Positions 27,695 to 36,678 of a DNA stretch of 64,000 bases are shown here, one piece after another. The notes below the pieces were generated by a model. It made no database searches. It saw only the letters and a program-made list of their open reading frames with translations, and had not been told where the DNA came from. The stretch lies in the NCBI GenBank assembly GCA_041916775.1, contig JAYRYZ010000024.1, positions 10,718 to 74,717 on the forward strand. The letters are read 5' to 3'. How positions within the stretch are numbered: the stretch's first letter is position 1; each line of letters begins with the position of its first letter. The position numbers and the translations under genes are program-made. The DNA comes from UBA2357 sp041916775 (GTDB lineage: Bacteria > Pseudomonadota > Gammaproteobacteria > Burkholderiales > Rhodocyclaceae).

Positions 27695-29320
27695 TCAGTC
27701 CAGCCCCTGGCTGGCGAGGTATTCCTCGTAGCTGCCGCGGTAGTCGTTGATGCGGCCATCCAGCTTGATCTCGATGATGCGCGTCGCGAGCGAGCTGACG
27801 AATTCGCGGTCGTGGGAGATGAACACCAGCGTGCCGGCGAACTTTTCCAGGCCGGTGTTGAGCGACTCGATGGATTCCATGTCGAGGTGGTTGGTCGGTT
27901 CGTCCATCAGCAGCACGTTCGGGCGCGACAGCATCAGCTTGCCGAACAGCATCCGCCCCTGCTCGCCACCGGAGATCACGCTCACCGATTTCTTCACCTC
28001 GTCACCGGAGAACAGCAGCCGGCCGAGCGTGCCGCGAATCAGCGTCTCGAGGTCCTCGCCGGTGGCGGCCGCGGTCACGCGGGCATACTCCGAGATCCAG
28101 TCGGTGAGCTTCTCGCCGCCGGCGAAATCGGCCGAGTGGTCCTGCGCGTAGTAACCGGGCTTGGCCTTCTCCGCCCACTTCACGCTACCCTTCTGCGGCA
28201 CGAGCGCGCCGACCAGCAGCTTCATCAGCGTGGTCTTGCCGACGCCGTTCTCGCCGATGATCGCCACCCGCTCGCCCGCTTCGATCGCGATCGAGAAGCG
28301 GCTGATGAGCGGCTTCTCCATGCCCTCGTAGGCGAAGCTGATGTTGTCCACCTCGCAGGCGAGACGGTGCAGCTTGTCTTTCTCATCGTAGTCGAAGCGG
28401 ATCCACGGGTACTGGCGCGACGAAGGCTTCACGTCCTCGGGCTTGAGCTTGTCGATCAGCTTCAGGCGGCTGGTGGCCTGCTTGGCCTTGGACTTGTTGG
28501 CCGAGAAGCGGCGCACGAACTCCTGCAGGTCCTGGATCTTCTCCTTCGCCCGGGCGTTGGCGGCTGATTGCCGCTGGCGGGCGAGCGTCGAGGCTTCCAT
28601 GTAGTCGTCGTAGTTGCCGGCGTAGACGGTGATCGTGCCGTAGTCCAGATCCGCCATGTGGGTGCACACCTGGTTCAGGAAATGGCGGTCGTGGGAGATG
28701 ATCACCATCGTGCTGTTACGCTCGTTGAGCACGTTCTCCAGCCAGCGGATGGTGTTGATGTCGAGGTTGTTGGTCGGTTCGTCGAGCAGCAGGATGTCGG
28801 GGTTGGCGAACAGCGCCTGGCACAGCAGCACACGCAGCTTCCAGCCGGGCGCCACGTTCTTCATCGGCCCGAAGTGCTGCTCCACCGGAATGCCCACACC
28901 CAGCAGCAGCTCACCGGCACGCGACTCGGCGGTGTAGCCGTCGTACTCCGCGAACTTGCCCTCGAGCTCGGCCGCGTGCATGTAGTCGTCCTCGCTCGCC
29001 TCCGGGTTGGCGTAGATCGCGTCCTTCTCCTGCAGGCAGGCCCACATCTCCTCATGGCCCATCATCACCACATCCAGCACGCGCATGTCCTCATACGCGA
29101 ACTGGTCCTGGCGCAGGTAGGCCATGCGCTCCATCGGCTCCTTCGACACGTTGCCTGCGCTGGCCTCCAGCGCCCCGCACAGGATCTTCATGAAGGTGGA
29201 CTTTCCCGCCCCGTTCGCGCCGATCAGGCCGTAGCGGTTACCGTCCCCGAACTTGACGGAAACGTTCTCGAAAAGGGGCTTGGCCCCGAACTGCATGGTG
29301 ATGTTGGCGGCGACGAGCAC
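27695..29320 (-). CDS. ybiT: YbiT-type ABC-F ribosome-associated ATPase
   Basis: 541 residues, two ABC ATPase domains and no membrane segment. Start MLVAANITMQFGAKPLFENV closely follows E. coli YbiT. Walker A motifs GANGAGKST and GENGVGKTT, signatures around NVAPGWKLRVLL and SVISGGEQGRML, and Walker B LLLDEPTNNLD and LLMDEPTNHLD are visible, with the charged linker between domains (about 245-300). ABC-F proteins act at the ribosomal exit site to rescue or tune translation. It lies 36 bases upstream of the EIIA gene on the same strand, so read-through into the PTS genes is possible. Confidence 0.93.
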   Translation of the reverse strand: MLVAANITMQFGAKPLFENVSVKFGDGNRYGLIGANGAGKSTFMKILCGALEASAGNVSKEPMERMAYLRQDQFAYEDMRVLDVVMMGHEEMWACLQEKDAIYANPEASEDDYMHAAELEGKFAEYDGYTAESRAGELLLGVGIPVEQHFGPMKNVAPGWKLRVLLCQALFANPDILLLDEPTNNLDINTIRWLENVLNERNSTMVIISHDRHFLNQVCTHMADLDYGTITVYAGNYDDYMEASTLARQRQSAANARAKEKIQDLQEFVRRFSANKSKAKQATSRLKLIDKLKPEDVKPSSRQYPWIRFDYDEKDKLHRLACEVDNISFAYEGMEKPLISRFSIAIEAGERVAIIGENGVGKTTLMKLLVGALVPQKGSVKWAEKAKPGYYAQDHSADFAGGEKLTDWISEYARVTAAATGEDLETLIRGTLGRLLFSGDEVKKSVSVISGGEQGRMLFGKLMLSRPNVLLMDEPTNHLDMESIESLNTGLEKFAGTLVFISHDREFVSSLATRIIEIKLDGRINDYRGSYEEYLASQGLD

Positions 29321-29420
29321 TGTGGATCCTGTTATTCAGATAAAACAAAGCCTTGGATTATAGACGAGGGCGGCGCGCACGTCTGCCGGCGATGCGTTGC
29401 CGTAACCGCCGCGGCGGCCT

Positions 29421-29915
29421 CTAGAGCCGCTTGTGCATGAACTGCGCCTGCCCTGCCGCGGGATCCAGCACGTATGGCTCGAACCCCGCACGCAGGTAGG
29501 CCGCAACCGCGGTTGCGTTGTTGGAGAGCACCTCGAGCGTCAGCTTGCAGCACCCCCGCTCGCGAGCCACCGCCTCTGCCGCCGCGAGAAGCTGCCGGCC
29601 GATGCCCCGGCCGCGGTGCGTGTCACGCACCGCAACATCGTGGATGTTCAGCAAGGGCCTGGCGGCGAAGGTGGAAAACCCCTCGAAGCAGTTGATCAGG
29701 CCCACCGCCGTGTCGCCCTCGAAAGCAAGAAAGGAGACAAAATCTTCACGTCTAGCCAGCCGGGCGACGAGATTCTCGCGCGCCTCCGTGGAAAGTGCCG
29801 CACCGCCCCCCATCGGGTCTCTCGCATAATGGTCGAGCATATCGACCAATGCCTCGGCATGATTGAGGTCGTCGAGCCGGGTGGGCTCGATTCGAGTGGA
29901 ATGTTCGATCTTCAT
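29421..29915 (-). CDS. GNAT family N-acetyltransferase
   Basis: 164 residues from the ATG at 29915 (MKIEHSTRIEPTRLDD). The acetyl-CoA-binding motif A is RGRGIGRQLLAAAEAVARE preceded by the VAVRD strand; motif B follows (KLTLEVLSNNATAVAAYLRAGF). Substrate unknown. An ATG at 29927 would add four residues; neither start has a strong ribosome site. It is separated from ybiT by 100 bases and reads in the same direction. Confidence 0.85.
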   Translation of the reverse strand: MKIEHSTRIEPTRLDDLNHAEALVDMLDHYARDPMGGGAALSTEARENLVARLARREDFVSFLAFEGDTAVGLINCFEGFSTFAARPLLNIHDVAVRDTHRGRGIGRQLLAAAEAVARERGCCKLTLEVLSNNATAVAAYLRAGFEPYVLDPAAGQAQFMHKRL

Positions 29916-30018
29916 CACGTCACCCATCACATCACATAACCACGAGAATATTGTAATAGCCTTAAAATGGTGAGAATTCGCCACATTCGCGCACTCGTCA
30001 TGCCCCTTCAAACTTCAT

Positions 30019-30046
30019 CCTGTCAGCCGCTGCACGGGCTGGCAGG
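30019..30046. other. leader hairpin upstream of the DUF3592 gene
   Basis: A ten-pair inverted repeat (CCTGTCAGCC with GGCTGGCAGG, one G-U pair on RNA level, eight-base loop) sits 17 bases before the ATG at 30063. It could be a structured leader of that gene or a weak terminator. No T-run. Confidence 0.35.
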
Positions 30047-30062
30047 ACTCGGGTAACGCTTC

Positions 30063-30626
30063 ATGATGCCACGTACCGAAGCATCCGCGCCGCGGCGGGC
30101 ATTCCTCGTCGCGCTTGCCATGCGCACGCTCATGCCGGTGTCCGGAGTGGGCATGCTCATCATCGGTCTGCTGTGCGTCACCAGCTTCGCGCTGATGCCA
30201 CTCAGCGAGCTAGCCGGGACGCGGCAGTGGACGCAGGTCGAAGCGCGCGTCGAGCAGATCGGATTGCATCCGCACGGGCCGGGGCTTTCCTGGCCGTTTC
30301 CGTTCATCGATGTGCGCTACCGCTACGTGGTCGAGGGCAACGATTACGTCGGTGACCGCTTCGGCTTTCATGGCGGCATCGACAGCGATGCCGCACGTCT
30401 GCAGCAACTGATGTCGCTCGACCCGGGTGACCGCTTGACGATCTGGGTCGATTCCGCCGACCCGCGCGACGCGCTCATCGACAGGACGCTCAACTGGGCA
30501 CTGGTCGCGATGTCGATTCCGGGACTCGCGCTGTGCGTGGTCGGCGTCCTGATGGTGATCGTGGGCATGCTGGCCTGGACGGAGCGACCAGACGACCCCC
30601 TGCCCGACCCACCGGAGACTCTCTAG
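30063..30626 (+). CDS. DUF3592 family membrane protein
   Basis: 187 residues with two membrane helices, one near residues 25-47 and one near 143-168, bracketing a periplasmic or external domain of about 90 residues. The pattern of TRQWTQVEARVEQIG, VRYRYVVEGNDYVGDRF and DPGDRLTIWVDSADPRDALID is that of DUF3592. Function unknown; such proteins are often paired with stress or envelope genes. A second ATG follows at 30066. It faces trhP convergently. Confidence 0.8.
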   Translation: MMPRTEASAPRRAFLVALAMRTLMPVSGVGMLIIGLLCVTSFALMPLSELAGTRQWTQVEARVEQIGLHPHGPGLSWPFPFIDVRYRYVVEGNDYVGDRFGFHGGIDSDAARLQQLMSLDPGDRLTIWVDSADPRDALIDRTLNWALVAMSIPGLALCVVGVLMVIVGMLAWTERPDDPLPDPPETL

Positions 30627-30638
30627 GCGCTGGGCGTC

Positions 30639-32000
30639 TCAACCGGGCTGCAACAAGCGCGCGACATAGCAGGGCGAATCCGCACGGAAAGCTGTCGGCA
30701 CGTTCATCCATACACGCCGGCCACTGCCCGGCACCCCATCGAGCGCGCCTCCATCGCCATCGAGCAATGTCGTGAGGCGCTCGACATGGATGCCGTGCGG
30801 CTGGATGAACTCCAGCCTGTCCGCTAGCGCCACCTTGTTCTTGATCTCGACTTGCGCGAGGCCACGAGCGGCATCAAAGCCGCTGACCTCGCCGATCAGC
30901 AGGCTGCGGCCGGACTCGGAGTGGCCGCGCAGGTAGTTCTGATGCTCGGGCGTATGGTGGCGCTGGTAGAAGCCGCCGGTGTATCCACGGTTGGCGAGCC
31001 CCTCCAGCGCACCCAGCAAGGTGGTGTCGAAGGGGCGCCCTGCGACGGCATCATCGATCGCCTGGCGATAGCTCTGGGTTGCACGTGCCGCATAGTACGG
31101 ACTCTTCGTGCGGCCCTCGATCTTGAGGGAATCCACGCCGATCTCCACCAGCCGTTGCACATGCTCGACCGCACGCAGGTCGCGCGAGTTGAGCACGTAG
31201 GTACCGTGCTCGTCCTCCTCGACCGGCATCAACTCGCCCGGGCGGGTGCCCTCCTCCAGCAACCAGGTGCGCGTGCCCAGCGCATGTCGCGGACCGCCGC
31301 CGAGCGCCTGCCCGCAGGCCTGGCTGTCGCCCGCTGCGGCGTGCAGATCGCCGCTGTCGTCTTCCTCAGCGGCATGCACCTTGTAGTCCCAGCGGCAGGA
31401 GTTCGTGCACGTGCCCTGGTTGGGGTCGCGGTGATTGAAGTAGCCCGACAGCAAGCAGCGCCCCGAATACGCGATGCACAGCGCGCCGTGCACGAACACT
31501 TCGAGCTCCATGTCAGGGCACGCGTCGCGGATCTCGGCAACCTCGTCGAGCGACAGCTCGCGCGACAGGATGATGCGCCGTACCCCCACCGAGGCCCAAA
31601 AGCGCACCGCCGCGTGGTTGGTGGTGTTCGCCTGCACCGAGAGGTGGATGGGCATGTCGGGCCAACGCTCGCGCACCAGCATGATCAGGCCCGGGTCGGC
31701 CATGATCAGCGCATCCGGCCCGAGCGCGATCACCGGCTCGAGATCATCGATGAAGGTGCGCACCTTGGCGTTGTGCGGATAGATGTTGTTCACCAGGAAG
31801 AACTGCTTCCCGGCGGCATGCGCCTCGGCGATGCCTTGCGCCAGTACTTCGAGCTTGCCGAAGCTGTTGTTGCGCACGCGCAGCGAGTAGCGCGGTTGGC
31901 CGGCATAGACGGCGTCCGCACCGAAAGCGAAGGCGGTGCGCATCATCTCGAGCGAACCCGCGGGGGCAAGCAACTCGGGGGCTCTGGGGGAAAGTTTCAT
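30639..32000 (-). CDS. trhP: tRNA 5-hydroxyuridine modification protein TrhP (U32 family)
   Basis: 453 residues, same length as E. coli TrhP (YegQ), needed for the prephenate-dependent hydroxylation of U34 in tRNAs. U32 family markers include ELLAPAGSLEMMRTAFAFGA, SLQANTTNH-like LSVQANTTNHAAV, VFVHGALCIAYSGRCLLSGY and the Cys set CTNSCRW that probably holds an Fe-S cluster. The segment around LKIEGRTKSPYYAA matches YegQ. Start at 32000 (MKLSPRAPELL); the frame upstream is not conserved. A historical 'peptidase' name is misleading. Confidence 0.9.
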   Translation of the reverse strand: MKLSPRAPELLAPAGSLEMMRTAFAFGADAVYAGQPRYSLRVRNNSFGKLEVLAQGIAEAHAAGKQFFLVNNIYPHNAKVRTFIDDLEPVIALGPDALIMADPGLIMLVRERWPDMPIHLSVQANTTNHAAVRFWASVGVRRIILSRELSLDEVAEIRDACPDMELEVFVHGALCIAYSGRCLLSGYFNHRDPNQGTCTNSCRWDYKVHAAEEDDSGDLHAAAGDSQACGQALGGGPRHALGTRTWLLEEGTRPGELMPVEEDEHGTYVLNSRDLRAVEHVQRLVEIGVDSLKIEGRTKSPYYAARATQSYRQAIDDAVAGRPFDTTLLGALEGLANRGYTGGFYQRHHTPEHQNYLRGHSESGRSLLIGEVSGFDAARGLAQVEIKNKVALADRLEFIQPHGIHVERLTTLLDGDGGALDGVPGSGRRVWMNVPTAFRADSPCYVARLLQPG

Positions 32001-32079
32001 GTTGTTTTTCTGGACGTTACGGCAGGATGCGCATTCTACGCCGTGACCGTGGCACACGCATCGTGTGGGGGCCCAACGA

Positions 32080-32116
32080 CAACGCCCTGCACGGCGCGAA
32101 CCGCTGCAGGGCGTTG
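32080..32116 (-). terminator. strong hairpin downstream of the phasin gene
   Basis: A perfect 12-pair inverted repeat, CAACGCCCTGCA at 32080-32091 with TGCAGGGCGTTG at 32105-32116 and a 13-base loop, lies between the phasin stop and trhP. It probably ends phasin transcription. A T-run is lacking on the minus strand. Confidence 0.6.
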
Positions 32117-32148
32117 AAAAGGCGCGCTGCGCAAGGCAGCGATGGCGA

Positions 32149-32709
32149 TCAGGCCGACTTGCGCGCCTTGGCCGGAGCCGGAACGCTCACCGCCTTCACG
32201 GCGACGTCGGTGGCGGCAGCCATGTTGGCTTCGGCCATCTCGGCGACCTGGCGGGTGGCCTTGGTGACCTGGTCGTAGGTCGAATTCGCGGCAGCGATGG
32301 TCGACTTGACCGCGGCCAGCGCGGCTTCGGAGCCGACGGGCGCCGACTTGGCAGCCTTCTCGAGTTCGGCGGCGACCAGCTTGTTGGTCTCGATCATCTG
32401 GGCTTCGAAGGGCTTGGCGATCTCTTCGATGCTCTGCGCGACGATCTCGTACGAATTGCGATAGTAGGCCACGGCCTTGGCGGCGGCCGGCTGTGCGAAG
32501 CTGGTCTGGAGCGAGAAGAACTCTTCCGGGGTCTTCACTGCGAGCAGCGCCTTCAGGTTGGCGGAGCTGTCTTCGAACAGCGAGCGGGCGGTGTTCAGGT
32601 TCAGCACGACGAGGCGCTCGGCGGAGTCGAACACGGTCTTGACGATGTTCAGCGAGGACTCGACGGCGGCTTTGTGGGCGGCGGAGAACTTTTCGGGCGT
32701 GGCGTTCAT
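32149..32709 (-). CDS. phasin family protein (PHB granule-associated)
   Basis: 186 residues, amphipathic helices with the phasin pattern (AAHKAAVESSLNIVKTVFDS, TPEEFFSLQTSFAQPAAAKA, YYRNSYEIVAQS) and an Ala/Lys-rich C-terminus (PAPAKARKSA). Phasins coat polyhydroxyalkanoate granules and control their size. The ATG at 32709 follows AGGAAAG. The upstream region has a promoter flanked by a pair of inverted 16-base repeats, suggesting a PhaR-type repressor. Likely monocistronic and strongly expressed. Confidence 0.92.
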   Translation of the reverse strand: MNATPEKFSAAHKAAVESSLNIVKTVFDSAERLVVLNLNTARSLFEDSSANLKALLAVKTPEEFFSLQTSFAQPAAAKAVAYYRNSYEIVAQSIEEIAKPFEAQMIETNKLVAAELEKAAKSAPVGSEAALAAVKSTIAAANSTYDQVTKATRQVAEMAEANMAAATDVAVKAVSVPAPAKARKSA

Positions 32710-32749
32710 GATGGCTTTCCTTGTGTTCCGGGTTTCTGGGAGAGGAGAT

Positions 32750-32820
32750 TTGCTGCAGTGCACAACTTCATTCTAATCTCTCCCTTCTCTAAGTCAACAA
32801 ATATTTTGTGCGCTGCAACA
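32750..32820 (-). promoter_or_regulatory. phasin promoter flanked by inverted operator-like repeats
   Basis: On the minus strand TTGACT (32792-32797) and TAGAAT (32770-32775) with a 16-base spacer make a good sigma-70 promoter. A 16-base element TTGCTGCAGTGCACAA lies on the plus strand at 32750-32765, and its near copy TTGTTGCAGCGCACAA lies on the minus strand at about 32804-32819; they agree at 14 of 16 bases in inverted orientation. The TGC/GCA-rich form resembles PhaR operators of PHB-forming bacteria. Repressor identity is inference. Confidence 0.6.
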
Positions 32821-32964
32821 AAACAGAAAAGCGAGTCCGTTCAATACTCTGCAGCCCCGACCCACACAGCGGCAGACCACACGGGACACGATCGCAGGCG
32901 CCGCGCGCCAACGTTTCATGCGATCATTCGTCCGCCGCCGCCGGGCGGCAGTTCAACTGTCCCG

Positions 32965-33471
32965 ATGCCGACTCAAGCAATGACCAGCCAATCCCAGGAC
33001 GCCAGCGGCGTCACCCCAGACCCCACCCCAGCGCAGCCGGAAGCGGCGCAGGCCGCCAAGCCCGGCCTCGACCCCCGCGGCCTGCTGCAGAAGCTGCAGG
33101 AGGTTTCGATCACCTTCAGGGAATTCCGCCCGGTCGCATTGCGCATCGACAAGGCCGTCGCCGAACGCTTCCCTGATGTCGACCGCAAGGTGATCCGCAG
33201 CGCGATGCGCACCCATACCGCCTCGACCCGCTATCTCAAGGCGATGGAGAAGGCCACCCACCGCTTCGACCTCGACGGCAACACCTGTGGCGAGGTGGCC
33301 GAGGAGCATCGCGCCCACGCAGCGCAGACGCTCAAGGAGCGCTTTGCCGAGGTCGCGCGCAGGAAGCGCGAAGCGCAGAAGCAGGACGAGGCGCGCCGGC
33401 GCGAGGAAGAAGCCGAGCGACGCAAGGCAGAGAAGCTGCAGCAGCTTGTGGGACGATTCTCGCGCAGCTGA
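32965..33471 (+). CDS. ProQ/FinO-domain RNA chaperone
   Basis: 168 residues. Core ProQ/FINO domain spans roughly residues 35-115 (PVALRIDKAVAERFPDVDRK, MRTHTASTRYLKAMEKATHRFDLDG). The N-terminal tail is Pro/Ala/Gln-rich and the C-terminal tail is a charged helix (RRKREAQKQDEARRREEEAE), both typical of flexible RNA-binding extensions. Expected to bind structured small RNAs and mRNA 3' ends. The ATG at 32965 precedes a second ATG at 32980; neither has a clear ribosome site. It converges on the helicase gene with a 12-base gap. Confidence 0.87.
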   Translation: MPTQAMTSQSQDASGVTPDPTPAQPEAAQAAKPGLDPRGLLQKLQEVSITFREFRPVALRIDKAVAERFPDVDRKVIRSAMRTHTASTRYLKAMEKATHRFDLDGNTCGEVAEEHRAHAAQTLKERFAEVARRKREAQKQDEARRREEEAERRKAEKLQQLVGRFSRS

Positions 33472-33483
33472 GCTACGCACGCC

Positions 33484-35124
33484 TCAACGGGCCAACACCG
33501 GACCGAGGCAGTTCTCCGCGCGTCGCGACATCACCAGGATGAGCTTCAGCCCGGCGCGTGTGATGCCGACGAAGAGCTTGCGCCGGGTGAGCGTGTCCAG
33601 CGCCTCGAAGTCGATCTCGGTGAAGATCACGCACGGGGCCGACTGCCCCTTGAAGCGGTATACCGAGTCGATGAGGATCTCGCCTTCGCTGTAGAGCGGG
33701 CTGCCGAGGAGGTCGTAGCGCCCGGTGAAGGCGCGCAGCGCATGCGCGCCAAGTCGCGTGAGACCGGTGAAGCGCGAGTGTTCCCTGCCGCGAAAGGTAA
33801 GCAGCGCGATCATGTCGCGCCTGAAGCCCAGGCCGATCGCCCGGGTGATGGCACGTTTGCTGCAGTCGAGTAGTTCATCCGCGTCCGCCCAGGTGAGCAC
33901 TTCCACTTCCGCGCCGCCCACCGGGCTACCGGCTGCAAATGCCTGCTCCGGCTCCAGCACCCGGTTGAGCAAGTTGATTGCCTCGATCGGGCTGCGGTAA
34001 TTGCCCTCGCTGCGCAAGCTGGGCCAGCCGGGCAGCGCCACCTCGGGGCGATCGTAGAGGTTCTGCATCGGGTCTTCCAGCCACCATGCGGCGCCATCCG
34101 GCAGCAACAGGCCGAGCAAGCGATCGCGCCAGGCGGGCCTAAAGTCCTGCCCCTCGTCGATGATCAGGACGTCGAAGCGCGCCTCCTCCGCAATCTCCAA
34201 CGCGGCGAAGCCGTCTTCAAGCCGCGCGAAGGCATCCGCTCGCGAGAAGTCCGGCAGCTGCCCCACCGCGCGCAACATGCGGTCGCACAGCTGGTGGTAG
34301 CTCGCGATCTCGCAGCCCGGCGGCGCGATCAGGTTGATGTGATCGGCGAGCGGGCGGTTGTAGCAGACATACAGCGGCCGCTTGCCCGCCGCGAGCGCGT
34401 CGCGCAGCACCGCGAGCGCGAGTTGGGTCTTGCCGCTGCCCGCGGTACCGGTCACGCGCAACCTGAACGGCGAAATCTCGAAACGTCGTGCCCACTCCGC
34501 AAGCCCTCCGGCCAACCGGGTATAGAGCGCATGCGCCTGGCCCACCACGCTGCCGACCTCCGGCACCAGCTCGAGCGCATCGACGAGGAAGCGTTCGATG
34601 CGCGACAGCACGATATCGTCGATCTCACCTTCACGCAGAATGGACTGGATCACCGCCACGAGCTGCTGACGCCTGCCCGCATCGACGATGCGCGCCGGGT
34701 CGATGCCGGCGCTGCCGGGCTGGCGCACCTGGTAGTCGGGGCAGTACAGCAGGATGTCGACACGTGGCACATGGCCGTCGAGGTATTGGGTGATGCGCCC
34801 GCGCAGCCCTTCGGCGACGCGAGCGAGGTCGGCCGTGACGCTGGTACGACCGCGCCCCGTGCTGCGGAAGAGGCCTGCACCGCTCTCCTCCAGCAGCCCC
34901 GATTTCTGCACCACCAGCAGCAGGCTGCCACGCGGTCCGACGATGATGAAGTCGAGCTCGCCGAACAGCGCAGCCGACGCCTCCACGCGGGTCCAGTGGA
35001 TGCCGTGAAAGACGCTGTAGTCATCCGCGAGGCCGTCGGCCAGCAGCGCGAGCGTCTCCAGCCTCCGCGCCAGCGCACCGCCGGCGGCAAGCTGGCGCCA
35101 GCCTTCCGGATGGATGCGTGCCAT
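33484..35124 (-). CDS. superfamily 1 helicase with N-terminal NERD-like domain
   Basis: 546 residues. The N-terminal part (about 35-170) resembles a NERD nuclease-related domain (FGELDFIIVGPRGSLLLVVQ). The C-terminal part is a UvrD-type ATPase: Walker A GTAGSGKTQL near residue 230, Walker B DVLIIDEGQDF, motif GNYRSP, and motif VI KLFVGITRAGLKL. In the NERD core the usual Glu of the ExK motif appears as Val (VVQKSG), so nuclease activity may be lost. Role probably in DNA repair or RNA/DNA unwinding; no specific partner. Convergent with the ProQ-domain gene. Confidence 0.8.
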   Translation of the reverse strand: MARIHPEGWRQLAAGGALARRLETLALLADGLADDYSVFHGIHWTRVEASAALFGELDFIIVGPRGSLLLVVQKSGLLEESGAGLFRSTGRGRTSVTADLARVAEGLRGRITQYLDGHVPRVDILLYCPDYQVRQPGSAGIDPARIVDAGRRQQLVAVIQSILREGEIDDIVLSRIERFLVDALELVPEVGSVVGQAHALYTRLAGGLAEWARRFEISPFRLRVTGTAGSGKTQLALAVLRDALAAGKRPLYVCYNRPLADHINLIAPPGCEIASYHQLCDRMLRAVGQLPDFSRADAFARLEDGFAALEIAEEARFDVLIIDEGQDFRPAWRDRLLGLLLPDGAAWWLEDPMQNLYDRPEVALPGWPSLRSEGNYRSPIEAINLLNRVLEPEQAFAAGSPVGGAEVEVLTWADADELLDCSKRAITRAIGLGFRRDMIALLTFRGREHSRFTGLTRLGAHALRAFTGRYDLLGSPLYSEGEILIDSVYRFKGQSAPCVIFTEIDFEALDTLTRRKLFVGITRAGLKLILVMSRRAENCLGPVLAR

Positions 35125-35150
35125 CGCCTCGCCTGGCGTGCCGCGCGCGG

Positions 35151-36560
35151 CTACTCGCGGTCGAAGCCGAGCAGGCGCTTGTGCACGATGCGCTCGGCGA
35201 CCACATCCGGCACGTCGCGCTCCCAGTCGCCGCGGCCACGCTTGAGCAGGGCCAGCACCTCGCCCGCGTCGATGTGCAGTTTGGATTCGTCGTAGTGGGT
35301 GATCGGCACCAGCTTGCCGTTCTCGATCAGATGCGCGAGCAGGTGGCGCAGGTGGTGCGGCACCTCGACAGTCTCCAGCGTTACCAGCTCGCTCGCCCCG
35401 CGCGGGCGCGACGGGTAGGCGTAAACATGTGTATTGTCGGGGAAAAGCTTGCCAAAGGCCTCCAGCATCCCGCCCTCCAGGCCCTCGTAGTACTTCTCGT
35501 CGAAGAGTTGGGTGAAGTCACGCACGCTCAGCACGATGCCGATCGGCTTCTGGGTGTAGCGCCGCAGATACGCGCGCAGGCGGAAGAAGCGCACATAGTC
35601 CGAGATCATCACCGTATAGCCCAGGGACGAGAGCAGATCCACCCGGGCGAGGAAATCGGCATTGTCGACGTTGTCGCCAGACACCAACGAATTCATCGTG
35701 ATCTCGGCGAGCGCCACCATGTGGTCGTTGTCCACCGCGGCGAGCTGGCCGAACTGGATCTGCGCCGACGACATCATGTCGACATTGACGTTGGTCACCG
35801 GCTTGAAGGTTCCGCGCATCACCAGTACCGGCTTGCGGTGGAAGAGCTCCCCCGGCACCACCACATCCCCCTGCGGGTTGAAGATCACCGCGCGCGTGAG
35901 CCAGCTGCGGATGAGGTGCAGGTTCATCAGACGGTTCTCGACCTCTTCGAAATAGGGGCCGGAGAAATGAATCAGGTCCACCTCGATGCGGTCCGGCGAG
36001 AGCCCGTCGGCGAGCCCCTCGACGATCCACTCGGGGTGTACATTGTGGAAGAACGCGCCGTGGATCAGGTTCACCCCGAGAATGCCGAGTGCCTCCGATT
36101 GCGCCGCGTTGTCGTTGTCCAGCATGCGCACATGCAGGATGATGTCGGACGGCGGCGCCCCCGGGTGCAGCTGCAGGCGCACGCCGATCCACCCATGGCA
36201 CTCGTTCTTCTGCTTGAAGCTGCGCGCCGTCACCGTGGCGGCATAGGCAAAGAAGGTGGTGTTGCGCGCACGCACCTTGGAGAGCCGGCCGACGACCTGG
36301 TCGAACTCCTTCTCCAGCATCTGCATCAGGCGTTCGCGGCTCACATAGCGCTCGACCGGCCCGTAGATATCGTCGCTGACCGCCATGTCGTAGGCGGACA
36401 TGGTCTTCGCGATCGTGCCGGCCGCAGCGCCCACATGGAAGAAGCGCCGAGCGACCTCCTGGCCGGCGCCGATCTCGACGATGGAGCCGTACTTGTACTT
36501 GTCGAGGTTGATCTCGAGCGCTTTCTGGTCGGTGCTGAGCGAGGCGTCGCGTTTCTGCAT
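35151..36560 (-). CDS. conserved cytosolic protein of unknown function
   Basis: 469 residues, no signal peptide or membrane segment. Well-ordered alpha/beta sequence with conserved-looking stretches: INLDKYKYGSIVEIGAGQEV and ARRFFHVGAAAGTIAKTMSA near the N-terminus, then ARNTTFFAYAATV, ECHGWIGVRLQL and GVNLIHGAFF. I recognise this as a family found in several phyla but know no established function, and I would not trust annotations that call it a receptor. ATG at 36560; a GTG at 36566 adds two residues. It sits 26 bases before the helicase gene on the same strand, so the two may be co-transcribed. Confidence 0.75.
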   Translation of the reverse strand: MQKRDASLSTDQKALEINLDKYKYGSIVEIGAGQEVARRFFHVGAAAGTIAKTMSAYDMAVSDDIYGPVERYVSRERLMQMLEKEFDQVVGRLSKVRARNTTFFAYAATVTARSFKQKNECHGWIGVRLQLHPGAPPSDIILHVRMLDNDNAAQSEALGILGVNLIHGAFFHNVHPEWIVEGLADGLSPDRIEVDLIHFSGPYFEEVENRLMNLHLIRSWLTRAVIFNPQGDVVVPGELFHRKPVLVMRGTFKPVTNVNVDMMSSAQIQFGQLAAVDNDHMVALAEITMNSLVSGDNVDNADFLARVDLLSSLGYTVMISDYVRFFRLRAYLRRYTQKPIGIVLSVRDFTQLFDEKYYEGLEGGMLEAFGKLFPDNTHVYAYPSRPRGASELVTLETVEVPHHLRHLLAHLIENGKLVPITHYDESKLHIDAGEVLALLKRGRGDWERDVPDVVAERIVHKRLLGFDRE

Positions 36561-36678
36561 GGTCACGGAATTCCGGAGCTGGCCTGAAGGTGGGGCACCG
36601 CCAGGAGGCTGGCGCCGAAAGTGCGAGCGAGATGATAGCGCGCTTTGCGGCCGGACGCGGCGTGACGGGCAGCAGCGT

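Noticed and set aside
25220..28567. Plus-strand open frame of 1115 codons opposite ptsI, ptsH, EIIA and ybiT
   Set aside because: Spans several well-supported genes on the other strand; low-complexity composition with no recognisable motif.
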